This document shows, one piece after another, positions 42,363 to 50,673 of a stretch of 64,000 nt of DNA (the stretch's first letter is position 1; each line of letters begins with the position of its first letter). This DNA comes from Pseudodesulfovibrio hydrargyri (GTDB lineage Bacteria; Desulfobacterota; Desulfovibrionia; Desulfovibrionales; Desulfovibrionaceae): positions 1,106,937 through 1,170,936 of the forward strand of contig NZ_LKAQ01000004.1 of NCBI RefSeq assembly GCF_001874525.1. The letters run 5' to 3'. The position numbers and the translations under genes are program-made. Under the pieces are notes generated by a model. It did not search any database. It was not told the origin of the DNA and was given only the letters and a program-made list of their open reading frames with translations.

Positions 42363-44243
42363 TCAATTCGCCCGTTGGGGGTTGTCTTCAATGGAAAACG
42401 CGCTTCGACCGCCTTGGAATTGTTCCAGGAAAAACTTCACGTTCAGCACGGCGAACAGGAACTTGGCGTCGTCGTTGGCCACCGTGTCGCGGCCGAGAAT
42501 CTCCTCGACCGATTCCCTGCGGACCATGTCGAAGACCGGGGAGTCCGCCAGCACCGCGTCCCGGACCTCGCTGTCGGAGAAGTCCAGGAACGAGGTGATG
42601 GCCGCGTTGAAGCCCACTTTCCTGTGTTCGTTCACTATATTGTCCGGGGCGATGCCCCTGACCGCCTCGCGCAACACGGCCTTGGCGTAGCCGTTTCGCA
42701 TGAGCAGCGCGTCCGGTATGGCGGCGCACGTCTCCACGAGGTTTCTGTCCAGGAACGGGGAGCGGTTCTCGACGGACCAGTACATGGCGTTGAGGTCGTC
42801 CTCCCGCAGGATGACCGGGATCACTTCCTGGAACAGCTCGTTGCACATGCGGTTGCGAAGCAGGGAATCGGAGTAGCGCAGTTCGGTGAACGGCTCGGTG
42901 AACGGCACGCGCAGCCGGGCCTTGTTCTTGTCCGCGCCGTCGAAGATATGCCCCCTGCGCCCGGGGTCGCGAACGTAGGCGTCCGGGTCGCGCAGCAGGG
43001 GATTGCGCACCATGGGGAGCATGGTCTTTTGCCAGGCGGCCAGGGAGCGGGCGTGCAGCTTTGCGTCGCCCGCCACCGAGGCGAGGTAGAGCAGGTGGTG
43101 GTCGTAGTACCCGGTGAACAGCTCGTCCGCCGCCGTGCCGGAGATGGAGATTTTGTACCCGTTTTCGGCCACGGCCTGCATGAGCAGCCAGTGGGCATAG
43201 TAGGAGATGGTCGCCACCGGGCCGTCATGGGCGCGGACGAGTTCCCTGAGGTTGTCCAGGAACCCGTCGCGCCGGACCCGGACCGGGGTGTGCCGGATGC
43301 CCAGGGAGGCCACCGAGGCAAGCACCTGTTCGCTCTCGTCATAGCGCCCGTCATCGTCCATCACCGTGAAGCCGTGCACGTCGTACCCCAGCTTGATCGC
43401 GGCCAGGGAGGCCAGGGCGTTGGAATCCACTCCGCCGCTGAGGCAGAATGCCAGCGGGACGTCGGCCCGCAGGCGCAGCTCCACCGACCGGATGAGCGAC
43501 TCGCGGGCGCGGCGGACCGCCTCTTCGAAGTCGAGGGAGACGTCCGTTTCCGTGGCCAGCCGCCAGTAGCGCCGTTCGCGGCTCCCGGTTCCGTCCAATA
43601 TGCGGAAGGTCGCGGCGGGCAGGTCCCTGACGCCCCGAAACCACGTGTTTTCCACCTTGTACAGGGCCTTGTAGCCGTGGGCCAGGAACCTGAGGCACTG
43701 CTCCCTGTCGGGGGCGGGCCACGTACCGCGCAGGGCGGCCAGAAATTTCATCTCGGATCCGAAATACACGCCTTCGGGGGTGTCCCAGACCAGCAGCGGC
43801 TTTTCCCCGAAACGGTCGCGGGACAGCAGAAGGCTGCCCTCTTTTTCGTCGTACAGGGCCAGGGCCCACATGCCCTCGCAGCGGTTCAGGGCCCGGGCCG
43901 GGTCCGGAGCCTCGGCCAGCAGCCGGAGAAGGACCTCGGTGTCGCTGGTCGTGTCCAGCCTCTTGCCCCGGTCTTCCAGGCCGCTTTTCAGCTCCAGGTA
44001 GTTGTACAGCTCGCCGTTGTAGCAGAGGATCGAATCGCCGTGGCGCATGGGCTGTGCGCCCTTGGGTGACAGGTCCAGGATGGCGAGTCGGGAGTGCAGC
44101 AGATGGACGCAGCGGCCGGACGGATGGACGTGGCTGTACGCGCCGTGGCCGTCGGGGCCGCGGTGGTGCATCAGCTCCCGGCACCGGGCGAGGTTCTCGT
44201 CCGGCAGGGGGGCTGCGCCGTAATATCCGGCAATGCCGCACAT
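42363..44243 (-). CDS. asnB: Asparagine synthetase B-like amidotransferase
   Basis: 626 residues. Cys2 of MCGIAGYYG is the N-terminal glutaminase nucleophile. The synthetase domain has the ATP motif CLSGGVDSNALASLAAIK near 270. The family includes WbpS/AsnB-like proteins in glycan clusters that amidate sugar acids. Placement here suggests amide formation on a uronic or nonulosonic sugar, or amino-acid supply. The start overlaps the DUF4910 stop. Confidence 0.9.
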   Translation of the reverse strand: MCGIAGYYGAAPLPDENLARCRELMHHRGPDGHGAYSHVHPSGRCVHLLHSRLAILDLSPKGAQPMRHGDSILCYNGELYNYLELKSGLEDRGKRLDTTSDTEVLLRLLAEAPDPARALNRCEGMWALALYDEKEGSLLLSRDRFGEKPLLVWDTPEGVYFGSEMKFLAALRGTWPAPDREQCLRFLAHGYKALYKVENTWFRGVRDLPAATFRILDGTGSRERRYWRLATETDVSLDFEEAVRRARESLIRSVELRLRADVPLAFCLSGGVDSNALASLAAIKLGYDVHGFTVMDDDGRYDESEQVLASVASLGIRHTPVRVRRDGFLDNLRELVRAHDGPVATISYYAHWLLMQAVAENGYKISISGTAADELFTGYYDHHLLYLASVAGDAKLHARSLAAWQKTMLPMVRNPLLRDPDAYVRDPGRRGHIFDGADKNKARLRVPFTEPFTELRYSDSLLRNRMCNELFQEVIPVILREDDLNAMYWSVENRSPFLDRNLVETCAAIPDALLMRNGYAKAVLREAVRGIAPDNIVNEHRKVGFNAAITSFLDFSDSEVRDAVLADSPVFDMVRRESVEEILGRDTVANDDAKFLFAVLNVKFFLEQFQGGRSAFSIEDNPQRAN

Positions 44244-45556
44244 CAGCCGTCTTCCTCCGTTTCCCGCAACAGGCCCACGCGCAGGAAAGCTTCCACGGGC
44301 CGGGCGAACAGTTCCATGGGCGTCTCGGTCCTCTCGGCGATGGACAGGAGATCGACCTGCCCGTCGGCGAAGCCCATGAGGTGGTAATACGCGTCGGCCG
44401 CCATGACCATGAGACTCCCGTCCCCGGCCCCAAGATCGTAGGGGTACACCCCGTGCCCGCTCAGGAAGGGCAGGGTCTGGTAGGTGGGCGCGTAGACGCG
44501 GTTGGCCTCGATGGCCATGAGCGCGTTCCAGTAGACCTGAAGCGTGCCGAGCAGGGCCTCGTCGGTGACGAAATCCAGGTCGTCCGCCGAGGTGTGGTAT
44601 TCAGGGAACTGGCCATACGGCGTGTGCATGATGGAGCCCATGGGCAGCTTGAAGCCCGGTCCGCTGAGATAGGCCTCGTCGCTGCCCCTGTGGAAGGCGA
44701 ACGGCATGATCTCGTACGGTTGCCCGCAATGTTCCAGGGCGTGCAGGGCCGCCCGGTCGAACAGGGACCCCTCCTCGATGCTGTGCTTGTAGTGCAGGGT
44801 GCCGGGATCGCCGCAGCAGGTCAGGACGTAGCCGCCCAGGGTGCGCTTGATCCGTTCCGGGTTGTTGGCCAGGTAGGCGATGGAGCCGATGCCTTCGGGC
44901 CAGATGGCCAGCCTGTACGAGTACCTGCGCCGGGGCAGCTGCCGCAGCAGCTTGAACAGCTCCACGCCGAGCACGGTGCCGGAGAGGTTGTCGTTGGCCC
45001 CGAGGGGATGGCAGATGTAGCAGGTGATCAGGATCTCCCGGTCCGACTCGCCGGGCAGGAAATATTCACCGATGCGCAGGGCGTCCGGCGACAGCTCGGT
45101 GTCGATGTGGACCCGGTAGTCCCCCTCTTCCAGGGAGTCCATCAGGTTCTGGCTCGCGCACAGCCCCCAGTCCTCCCGGTAATAGGAGAACCGCCAGGGC
45201 ACGGCGTCAGGCAGGGCCGGTTCGGTGCGGACCTTGGCCTTGAGCTCGTCCAGGGAGAGCGTGCCGGAAAAGGGCTGCGAGTAGTTCCACACATGGTAGA
45301 GGCAGTCGGCGTAGTCGATGACCCGGCGTCCGTCCGGGCCCTCCACCCAGGCCTCGTTCACGGAAAATCCCTTGGGGATGGTCCAGTCAAAGGCCTTGCC
45401 GCCGCTTGGGTACTCGCTGACCTCAATGGGCAGGGTCTCGCGGATGGCCTCGAGGGTCTGTTGCGCGCCGGGACCCACCAGGGCCCGGTGGAGCGGGAAC
45501 AGCCGTTCAAGGAGCGCCCTCATGGACGCGGCGTTGGCCTGGGTCGGCTTGGGCAT
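44243..45556 (-). CDS. DUF4910 aminopeptidase-like protein
   Basis: 437 residues. M28-like metallopeptidase fold with ILITCYICHPLGANDNLSGT (metal-binding His and Asp), RLAIWPEGIGSIAYL, and FHRGSDEAYLSG with PEYHTSADDLDFV near the end. DUF4910 proteins recur in polysaccharide and sialic-acid clusters, so hydrolysis or formation of an amide on a sugar is more likely than protein digestion. Overlaps its neighbours on both sides. Confidence 0.85.
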   Translation of the reverse strand: MPKPTQANAASMRALLERLFPLHRALVGPGAQQTLEAIRETLPIEVSEYPSGGKAFDWTIPKGFSVNEAWVEGPDGRRVIDYADCLYHVWNYSQPFSGTLSLDELKAKVRTEPALPDAVPWRFSYYREDWGLCASQNLMDSLEEGDYRVHIDTELSPDALRIGEYFLPGESDREILITCYICHPLGANDNLSGTVLGVELFKLLRQLPRRRYSYRLAIWPEGIGSIAYLANNPERIKRTLGGYVLTCCGDPGTLHYKHSIEEGSLFDRAALHALEHCGQPYEIMPFAFHRGSDEAYLSGPGFKLPMGSIMHTPYGQFPEYHTSADDLDFVTDEALLGTLQVYWNALMAIEANRVYAPTYQTLPFLSGHGVYPYDLGAGDGSLMVMAADAYYHLMGFADGQVDLLSIAERTETPMELFARPVEAFLRVGLLRETEEDG

Positions 45557-46338
45557 CAGCACCCCTCCGCACGACAATCGTCGTTTTTCAGGAAATTTTC
45601 GTCCCGTGCATGGGACTCGAGGAAGAAACGGACGCATTCGTCCGCCTCGATGGCCGCGATCTGGCCCCGGCCCACACGGGCCTTGCGGACCAGCCCGGCC
45701 GCTTCGGCCATGGCCGCGAACCGGTCGTAGTCCGCGTACGGGGCGTCCGGGCGCTGGCAGAAATACCGGGCCGTGACCGGGTGTTCGGCGCCGTCCGAGA
45801 CGACTGTGCCCGCAAAGGGCTTTTCCATGCGCCAGGAGGCGTTCGCCAGCCACTCCACGTGGTGCAACAGGGCGTTGTACCCGACGTTGAGGTTCAGGTT
45901 GACCACCTTGCCGCCCGCCGCCACGAGCCGCTCCCAGAAGCTGCCCTTGCCGAAGCACGCGGCCGGGGCGTCGTCGGTCATGTCTTTGGCCCGCGCCCCT
46001 TCCGCGATCACCGAAAAGATGGGGTCATGGGAGCGCACGGCGGTCGGCCTGGCCATGAACCAGTCCGCCAGCAGGCCGCCCACGCCCGGCGTGCTGGCGG
46101 GATCGAACGGCTCTCCCTTGCACGCCGAGTAGCTGAAGCCGGGCATGACCAGCGTTCCGTCGGGGCCGAGCACGTCGAAGAACGCACCGTGGATCGTCTC
46201 GCACACGGTTTCCGGTTCCCGGCCTTCCTTTGGATAGCCGAAGTAGCCGACGTTGGCGTGCGAGAAGATAATGTCACCGGCCCGCACGCCCACGGCGGTC
46301 AGGGCCTCGCCCATCTGGCCGCGATCATAGTGATGCAT
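45556..46338 (-). CDS. AAC(3)-family N-acyltransferase
   Basis: 260 residues, close to aminoglycoside 3-N-acetyltransferases in length and in motifs: DIIFSHANVGYFGYPKEG, GTLVMPGFSYSACKG, RSHDPIFSVIAEG and HHVEWLANASWRMEKP. In glycan clusters such proteins acylate amino sugars. An ACP gene overlaps directly upstream (14 bp), so an ACP-bound acyl group is a plausible donor. AAGGAG precedes the ATG. Confidence 0.85.
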   Translation of the reverse strand: MHHYDRGQMGEALTAVGVRAGDIIFSHANVGYFGYPKEGREPETVCETIHGAFFDVLGPDGTLVMPGFSYSACKGEPFDPASTPGVGGLLADWFMARPTAVRSHDPIFSVIAEGARAKDMTDDAPAACFGKGSFWERLVAAGGKVVNLNLNVGYNALLHHVEWLANASWRMEKPFAGTVVSDGAEHPVTARYFCQRPDAPYADYDRFAAMAEAAGLVRKARVGRGQIAAIEADECVRFFLESHARDENFLKNDDCRAEGC

Positions 46339-46594
46339 GCGCACTCTCCTTCATCCGGCGATCGACGATGGCCGCCAGACCGATCACGGTGGAGAATTCC
46401 CGCAACTGGAAATCCGATTCCCTGAACGTGAAGCCGAACTCGCCCTCCAGTTCCAGGACCAGGTCCATGATCCCCATGGAGTCAATGTATCCGGCCTGGA
46501 AATAATCGTCATCCAAGGCCGGACGCTCGGGAAGCCCCTTGGGCCCGCCCATGTCGCCCAGCCATTTCGCTATGTAATCCTGAAGGTTCTCCAT
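46325..46594 (-). CDS. Acyl carrier protein
   Basis: 89 residues. Four-helix ACP with the phosphopantetheine Ser at residue 39 in GYIDSMGIMDLVLELE. It is distinct from housekeeping ACP (DSL motif) and fits the D-alanyl/short-chain carrier type. It lies between the ligase-cyclase fusion and the AAC(3) gene, so it likely carries an activated acyl group for sugar N-acylation. Confidence 0.9.
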   Translation of the reverse strand: MENLQDYIAKWLGDMGGPKGLPERPALDDDYFQAGYIDSMGIMDLVLELEGEFGFTFRESDFQLREFSTVIGLAAIVDRRMKESAHASL

Positions 46595-46603
46595 GTCTTC
46601 TCC

Positions 46604-48829
46604 TCAAAAGTGATCGATCGCGACGCAGCGCACCGGGGAACCGTCCGCATCCTTCAGTTTCAGGGGCAGGGCGATGATCTCGAATTCCTCGCTCTGCACC
46701 GCATCGAGATTGCACAGGTACTCGAGCAGGGTGACGCCGGAACCGAGCAGTATCTTGTGCACCGGGCTGTCCGGCCCGCCCTTGGCCACGGACCGGGGGT
46801 CGTCGGGCTGGGGCGAATCCATGCCCAGGAGCCGGACCCCGTTTTGGGCGATCCACCGGGCCGCCTCGGTGCTGATGTAGGGGTGCCGTTTGAAAAAGGT
46901 GTCCATGCCCATGGAGATGTTCCAGCCGAAGCGGAGGATGAGCCGTTCCGGGGGGCGCCCGCCCACCCGGGCCTTGAGCATGTCCAGGGAGATCTCAGTG
47001 GCGGGCTCCAGGTCGGTAAAATCAATCATCCTGGCGGGCCCCACGAAGACGGACAGGGGCGTCTGCGTGATGTCGCCGCCACCCTCGATGAAATGGACCG
47101 GCGCGTCCACGTGCGTCCCGGTGTGCGTGCCCATGACCACCCTGGAAACCTGGCGCCCCGCCTCGGGTATGGTGACGTGTTTTTCCAACTCGAACCCGGG
47201 GTGGTTCCCGGACGGAAAGACCTTCATGTTCACGGACAGGTCCTGGCTCAGGTCGATGACCCGGCGCTGCGCTTGCGGGGCGGCCGGACGGGGAGCCTCC
47301 CGGCGGCCGTTGAAATCGGTCCGCTCGGCCAGCAGGGCGCGGATGCTCTTCTTGTCCACCTTGCCGTTGGACGTCCTGGGCAGGGCGTCGATCTCGAAAT
47401 ACACGTTGGGCTCGTGCGGCCCCAGCTTTTTCCGGCAGACTTCGGACAATTCCCGGATGACCTCGGCATACGGCCTGGAGACCACCACCACGGCCCCGAT
47501 GGCCTCGCCGTATTCGGGGTGCGGGATGCCGACCACGGCGCACTCGTCCACCCCGCGGCACGACAGGACGACTTCCTCGATGCGCAGGGGGCTGACGTTC
47601 TCGCCGCCCCGGATGATGACGTTCTTCTTCCGTCCGGTGATGGAGATGTAGCCGTCGGCGTCCATGCGGCCCACGTCGCCGGTGGGGAACGGAACTTCGG
47701 GCGGGACGATATCCTCTCCCTCCAGATATCCGGCCATGAGCATGGGGGAGTCGACCACCAGGTCGCCGTCGCAGCCGGGGGCGACGTCGTTCCCGTCCTC
47801 GCCGACCAGCCGTATGCCCATGCCGGGCACGGGCCTGCCCACGGTCCCGGGACGGTTTTCCCCGGTCGTATTGGCCGTGAGGAACAGGGTCTCGGACAGG
47901 CCGTAGTTTTCCAGCACCTTCAGGCCGAACAGCTCCTCGAACTCCCGGCGCAGGGGGGCGGGCAGGGGGGCCGTGCCCACGAAGCAGCGGCGGACATGTT
48001 CGGCAGGCCAGGCCGAGGGGTCGTCGCTGCGGTTCATCTTGACCAGGATGGACAGAATGGTCGGCACCAGCCACAGCGTGTTCACGTTGTGCCTGCGGGC
48101 GGTCGGCCAGAAGGTCAGGGCCTCGCGCGGGCCCAGGGTGTCGGAGACGACCACGCTGCCGCCGCACAGCCAGGGCAGCAGGAGCAGGTTGTAGAACCCG
48201 GCCATGTAGGTCATGGGCAGGACGTTGAAGAACCGGTTGGCCGACCCCAGAGCATTCATGTCGCGGAACGCCTCGGCATTGGCGACCATGCCCTCGAAGC
48301 GGTGAGCCACCCCTTTGGGCTCGGCCGTGGTGCCCGAGGTGAAGGACAGGGTCATGAGGAGCGAAGGATCGGGAAGCGCGTCGTCCAGGGGCGCAGCCTC
48401 AAGCGCCAGGGGGGCCCAGCTCTCGAACCCCTCCGGGATCTCGTCCCCGAGGCAGAGCCTGTGGCAGCCTTGCGGCACACCGGCCTTGCGTCCGCTTTCG
48501 GATTCCTTTGACGTGACCAGGACCTTGGCCCCGCCTTTGCAAAGGATGTCCTCCATGGTCTCCGCCGGGAGCAACGGATTCACCGGCAGGGCGGTGTAGC
48601 CGTTGAGCCAGCAGGTGAAATACAGGCAGGCAATGGCAACGCCGTTGGGCAGGGCCAGGGCCACCCGGTCTCCCGGGCGCAGGCCGAGGCCCGCAAGAAA
48701 ATGGCCGGCCGCTCCGGCTACGGAGGCGACGTCCCCGTAAGTGAATTCCCGGCCGCTGACCGCGTCCACCAGGAAAACGCTCGTTGCATGCCGTGATGCC
48801 TGGGTCGCCAATCGCTCAACCGCGTTCAT
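46604..48829 (-). CDS. Acyl-activating enzyme fused to cyclase-like hydrolase
   Basis: 741 residues. Residues ~1-500 are an AMP-forming acyl-CoA/ACP ligase: P-loop LSFTSGTTAEPKGVAHR, ENYGLSETLF, hinge GRKKNVIIRGGENVSP and catalytic Lys in TSNGKVDKKS. Residues ~520-741 are a cyclase/kynurenine-formamidase-like domain (PF04199) with the metal motif HTGTHVDAPVHF and LGMDSPQPDDP. The fusion is unusual. With the ACP downstream and the aldolase upstream (4-bp overlap) it may activate and edit or cyclise a short hydroxy- or oxo-acid. Confidence 0.85.
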   Translation of the reverse strand: MNAVERLATQASRHATSVFLVDAVSGREFTYGDVASVAGAAGHFLAGLGLRPGDRVALALPNGVAIACLYFTCWLNGYTALPVNPLLPAETMEDILCKGGAKVLVTSKESESGRKAGVPQGCHRLCLGDEIPEGFESWAPLALEAAPLDDALPDPSLLMTLSFTSGTTAEPKGVAHRFEGMVANAEAFRDMNALGSANRFFNVLPMTYMAGFYNLLLLPWLCGGSVVVSDTLGPREALTFWPTARRHNVNTLWLVPTILSILVKMNRSDDPSAWPAEHVRRCFVGTAPLPAPLRREFEELFGLKVLENYGLSETLFLTANTTGENRPGTVGRPVPGMGIRLVGEDGNDVAPGCDGDLVVDSPMLMAGYLEGEDIVPPEVPFPTGDVGRMDADGYISITGRKKNVIIRGGENVSPLRIEEVVLSCRGVDECAVVGIPHPEYGEAIGAVVVVSRPYAEVIRELSEVCRKKLGPHEPNVYFEIDALPRTSNGKVDKKSIRALLAERTDFNGRREAPRPAAPQAQRRVIDLSQDLSVNMKVFPSGNHPGFELEKHVTIPEAGRQVSRVVMGTHTGTHVDAPVHFIEGGGDITQTPLSVFVGPARMIDFTDLEPATEISLDMLKARVGGRPPERLILRFGWNISMGMDTFFKRHPYISTEAARWIAQNGVRLLGMDSPQPDDPRSVAKGGPDSPVHKILLGSGVTLLEYLCNLDAVQSEEFEIIALPLKLKDADGSPVRCVAIDHF

Positions 48830-50670
48830 GCTTTCCTCCAATCGGACATTTGGCCCGCCGCGCCGAGGACCGACGAGACCAGCCCGTCATACGCCCCCCG
48901 GCAATCCAGCCGTACGTAGGCGTCCCCGGCGGCGTCCCGGAGCGCCTCGCTCGGCGCGGGGCAGGCGTCCATCAACGCGCCGTCCGTCGCCAGGACGCGC
49001 GCCATGGAGGCCGCCTGTTCCGCGCCCGGCGCCTCGCGGCAGACGACGACCGACGGCCGCATGGCGAGCAGGGCCAGTTCGCTCGCCTCGCGGATGACCG
49101 CGACCCCGGCGGGAAGCTCAATGTTCGCGCCGCGCCAGGCCATTTGTTGGAAAATACCGTGCCCGTCCAGCTTCCAGGCCAGGGAACCGTCGCCGCCCCA
49201 GAGCAGCACGGAATCGCCGCCAGCCGACTCTATGGCCGAGACCAGGAAGGCGTCCCGGGCCGCCAGGGCGTCCACCGGGTAGACGGGGTGGCCGGATCGT
49301 TCGGACAGCTCGCGCATCATGGGGCCCAGCCCCTGGCGCGGCGAGATGTCGAAAAGGAACATGGAGACCTTGTCCCGGCAGGCCTCGATGACCTCGGCCC
49401 CGGCCTCCACGGAATCGATGACCACGCGCCCGAGGACGTAGTTCGGCCCTTCCTTGACGAACTCCGAAGCCAGTATCTTTGAATTCGGGTCGGCGGCGGG
49501 GCGAATCTCCAGCACGGGGATCGCGTTGCGACGCTTGGCGCAGGTGGTGTGCAGCGCCTCGGCCAGATCGCGGACCGCCTTGGCCGACGTGTTGATGCGG
49601 TGGCCCGCGAACGTGTCGTCCCCGAAGCTGACGAGCTTCTGGTTCCTGTCGCCGCAGGCGGTCCCGGCCAGGGCGGCGGCTTCCCGTTCCAGCACGTCCG
49701 GGTCGAGGTGGACCGGGTCGATGCGGCCCATGGCGATGACCAGCCGCTTGGGATCGGCGTCGTGCCGGACGGCGGCCTCACGGACCTTGGGGAAAAACGA
49801 CGAGTGGAACTGGCCGTATCCCATGGCCGTGCCCATGATGTCCGGCACGTTGAAACGGGACATCAAAGGCCACATGTGATTCTCGGCGGCCTCGAGGACC
49901 TCGACCACATCCACGCCGGTGTCCACGCCCTCCAGGTCGAACAGGGCGGCCAGCGCCTCGGTGGGGGCGTTGCCCGCGCCCCGGCCCAGACCGTAGAGGG
50001 TCGTGTCGAGGTAGCGGGCTCCTTGTTCGAACGCGGTCAGGCAGTTGGACACTGCCAGCCGGAGGTTGTCGTGCCCGTGAAAGCCCATCTCGCCGGGGGC
50101 CTGGGCCATGGCGCTGTCGATGTATTCGGCCACGTCCTTTGAGCGCATGCCCCCGACGGAATCCACCAGGTAGATGATCTCCGCGCCGTGCTCCCTGGCG
50201 GCCCGGGCCCGGACCCCGAACTCCTCGGGCGAGACGGCATAGGATTTCATGAAGTTCATGGCCACCTTGAGGCCGAGCTTGCGGGCCTGCTCCAGAAATT
50301 GATGGGCGTTTTCGCTGTCCGGGGCGTTCTCCCCCACGCGCACGAAATCCAGGCCGCTGTCCGCCGCCAACCGGAGGTCGTCCAGGGTGGCCAGGCCCGG
50401 AATGCAGAACATGCCGATCAGGGAGTCGCCCGAAGCGGGCGCCGCCGCGGCGATCAGGTCGGCGTCGGTGTCGGGCATGAGGCCCTTGCCGCCCCGCGCC
50501 GCTCCGAGCCCCAGGCCGTGGCCGATCTCGATGTATTTGAACCCGAGACCGGCCAGAACGCCGGTCAGCAGGGCCGTATCGGACCGGGTGAACTGGAAGT
50601 CGACCGCATAGGACCCGTCGCGCAGGGTGCATTCGAGCAGGTGGACCGAATTGTTGTCAGCGTGTTCCAT
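48826..50670 (-). CDS. HMGL-like aldolase with large C-terminal extension
   Basis: 614 residues. Residues ~8-300 are a DRE-TIM aldolase: LECTLRDGSYAVDFQF at the N-terminus, FIGMFCIPG-like and FMKSYAVSPEEF segments, and MGFHGHDNLRLAVSN with the metal His pair. This resembles 4-hydroxy-2-oxovalerate aldolase (DmpG) and homocitrate-synthase relatives. Residues ~300-614 are not a known domain to me; they show Rossmann-like stretches (LFDISPRQGLG, VLLWGGDGSLAWK). It may make or split a 4-hydroxy-2-oxo acid. First of the acyl block. Confidence 0.8.
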   Translation of the reverse strand: MEHADNNSVHLLECTLRDGSYAVDFQFTRSDTALLTGVLAGLGFKYIEIGHGLGLGAARGGKGLMPDTDADLIAAAAPASGDSLIGMFCIPGLATLDDLRLAADSGLDFVRVGENAPDSENAHQFLEQARKLGLKVAMNFMKSYAVSPEEFGVRARAAREHGAEIIYLVDSVGGMRSKDVAEYIDSAMAQAPGEMGFHGHDNLRLAVSNCLTAFEQGARYLDTTLYGLGRGAGNAPTEALAALFDLEGVDTGVDVVEVLEAAENHMWPLMSRFNVPDIMGTAMGYGQFHSSFFPKVREAAVRHDADPKRLVIAMGRIDPVHLDPDVLEREAAALAGTACGDRNQKLVSFGDDTFAGHRINTSAKAVRDLAEALHTTCAKRRNAIPVLEIRPAADPNSKILASEFVKEGPNYVLGRVVIDSVEAGAEVIEACRDKVSMFLFDISPRQGLGPMMRELSERSGHPVYPVDALAARDAFLVSAIESAGGDSVLLWGGDGSLAWKLDGHGIFQQMAWRGANIELPAGVAVIREASELALLAMRPSVVVCREAPGAEQAASMARVLATDGALMDACPAPSEALRDAAGDAYVRLDCRGAYDGLVSSVLGAAGQMSDWRKA

Positions 50671-50673
50671 GGT

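Noticed and set aside
41787..44069. 760-codon plus-strand open frame opposite hisH/asnB
   Set aside because: Antisense of AsnB and HisH coding DNA; composition is shadow-like and no domain is visible.
45556..46338. Aminoglycoside resistance gene
   Set aside because: It belongs to the AAC(3) family by sequence but lies overlapped with an ACP gene in a glycan operon, so sugar acylation is the better reading.
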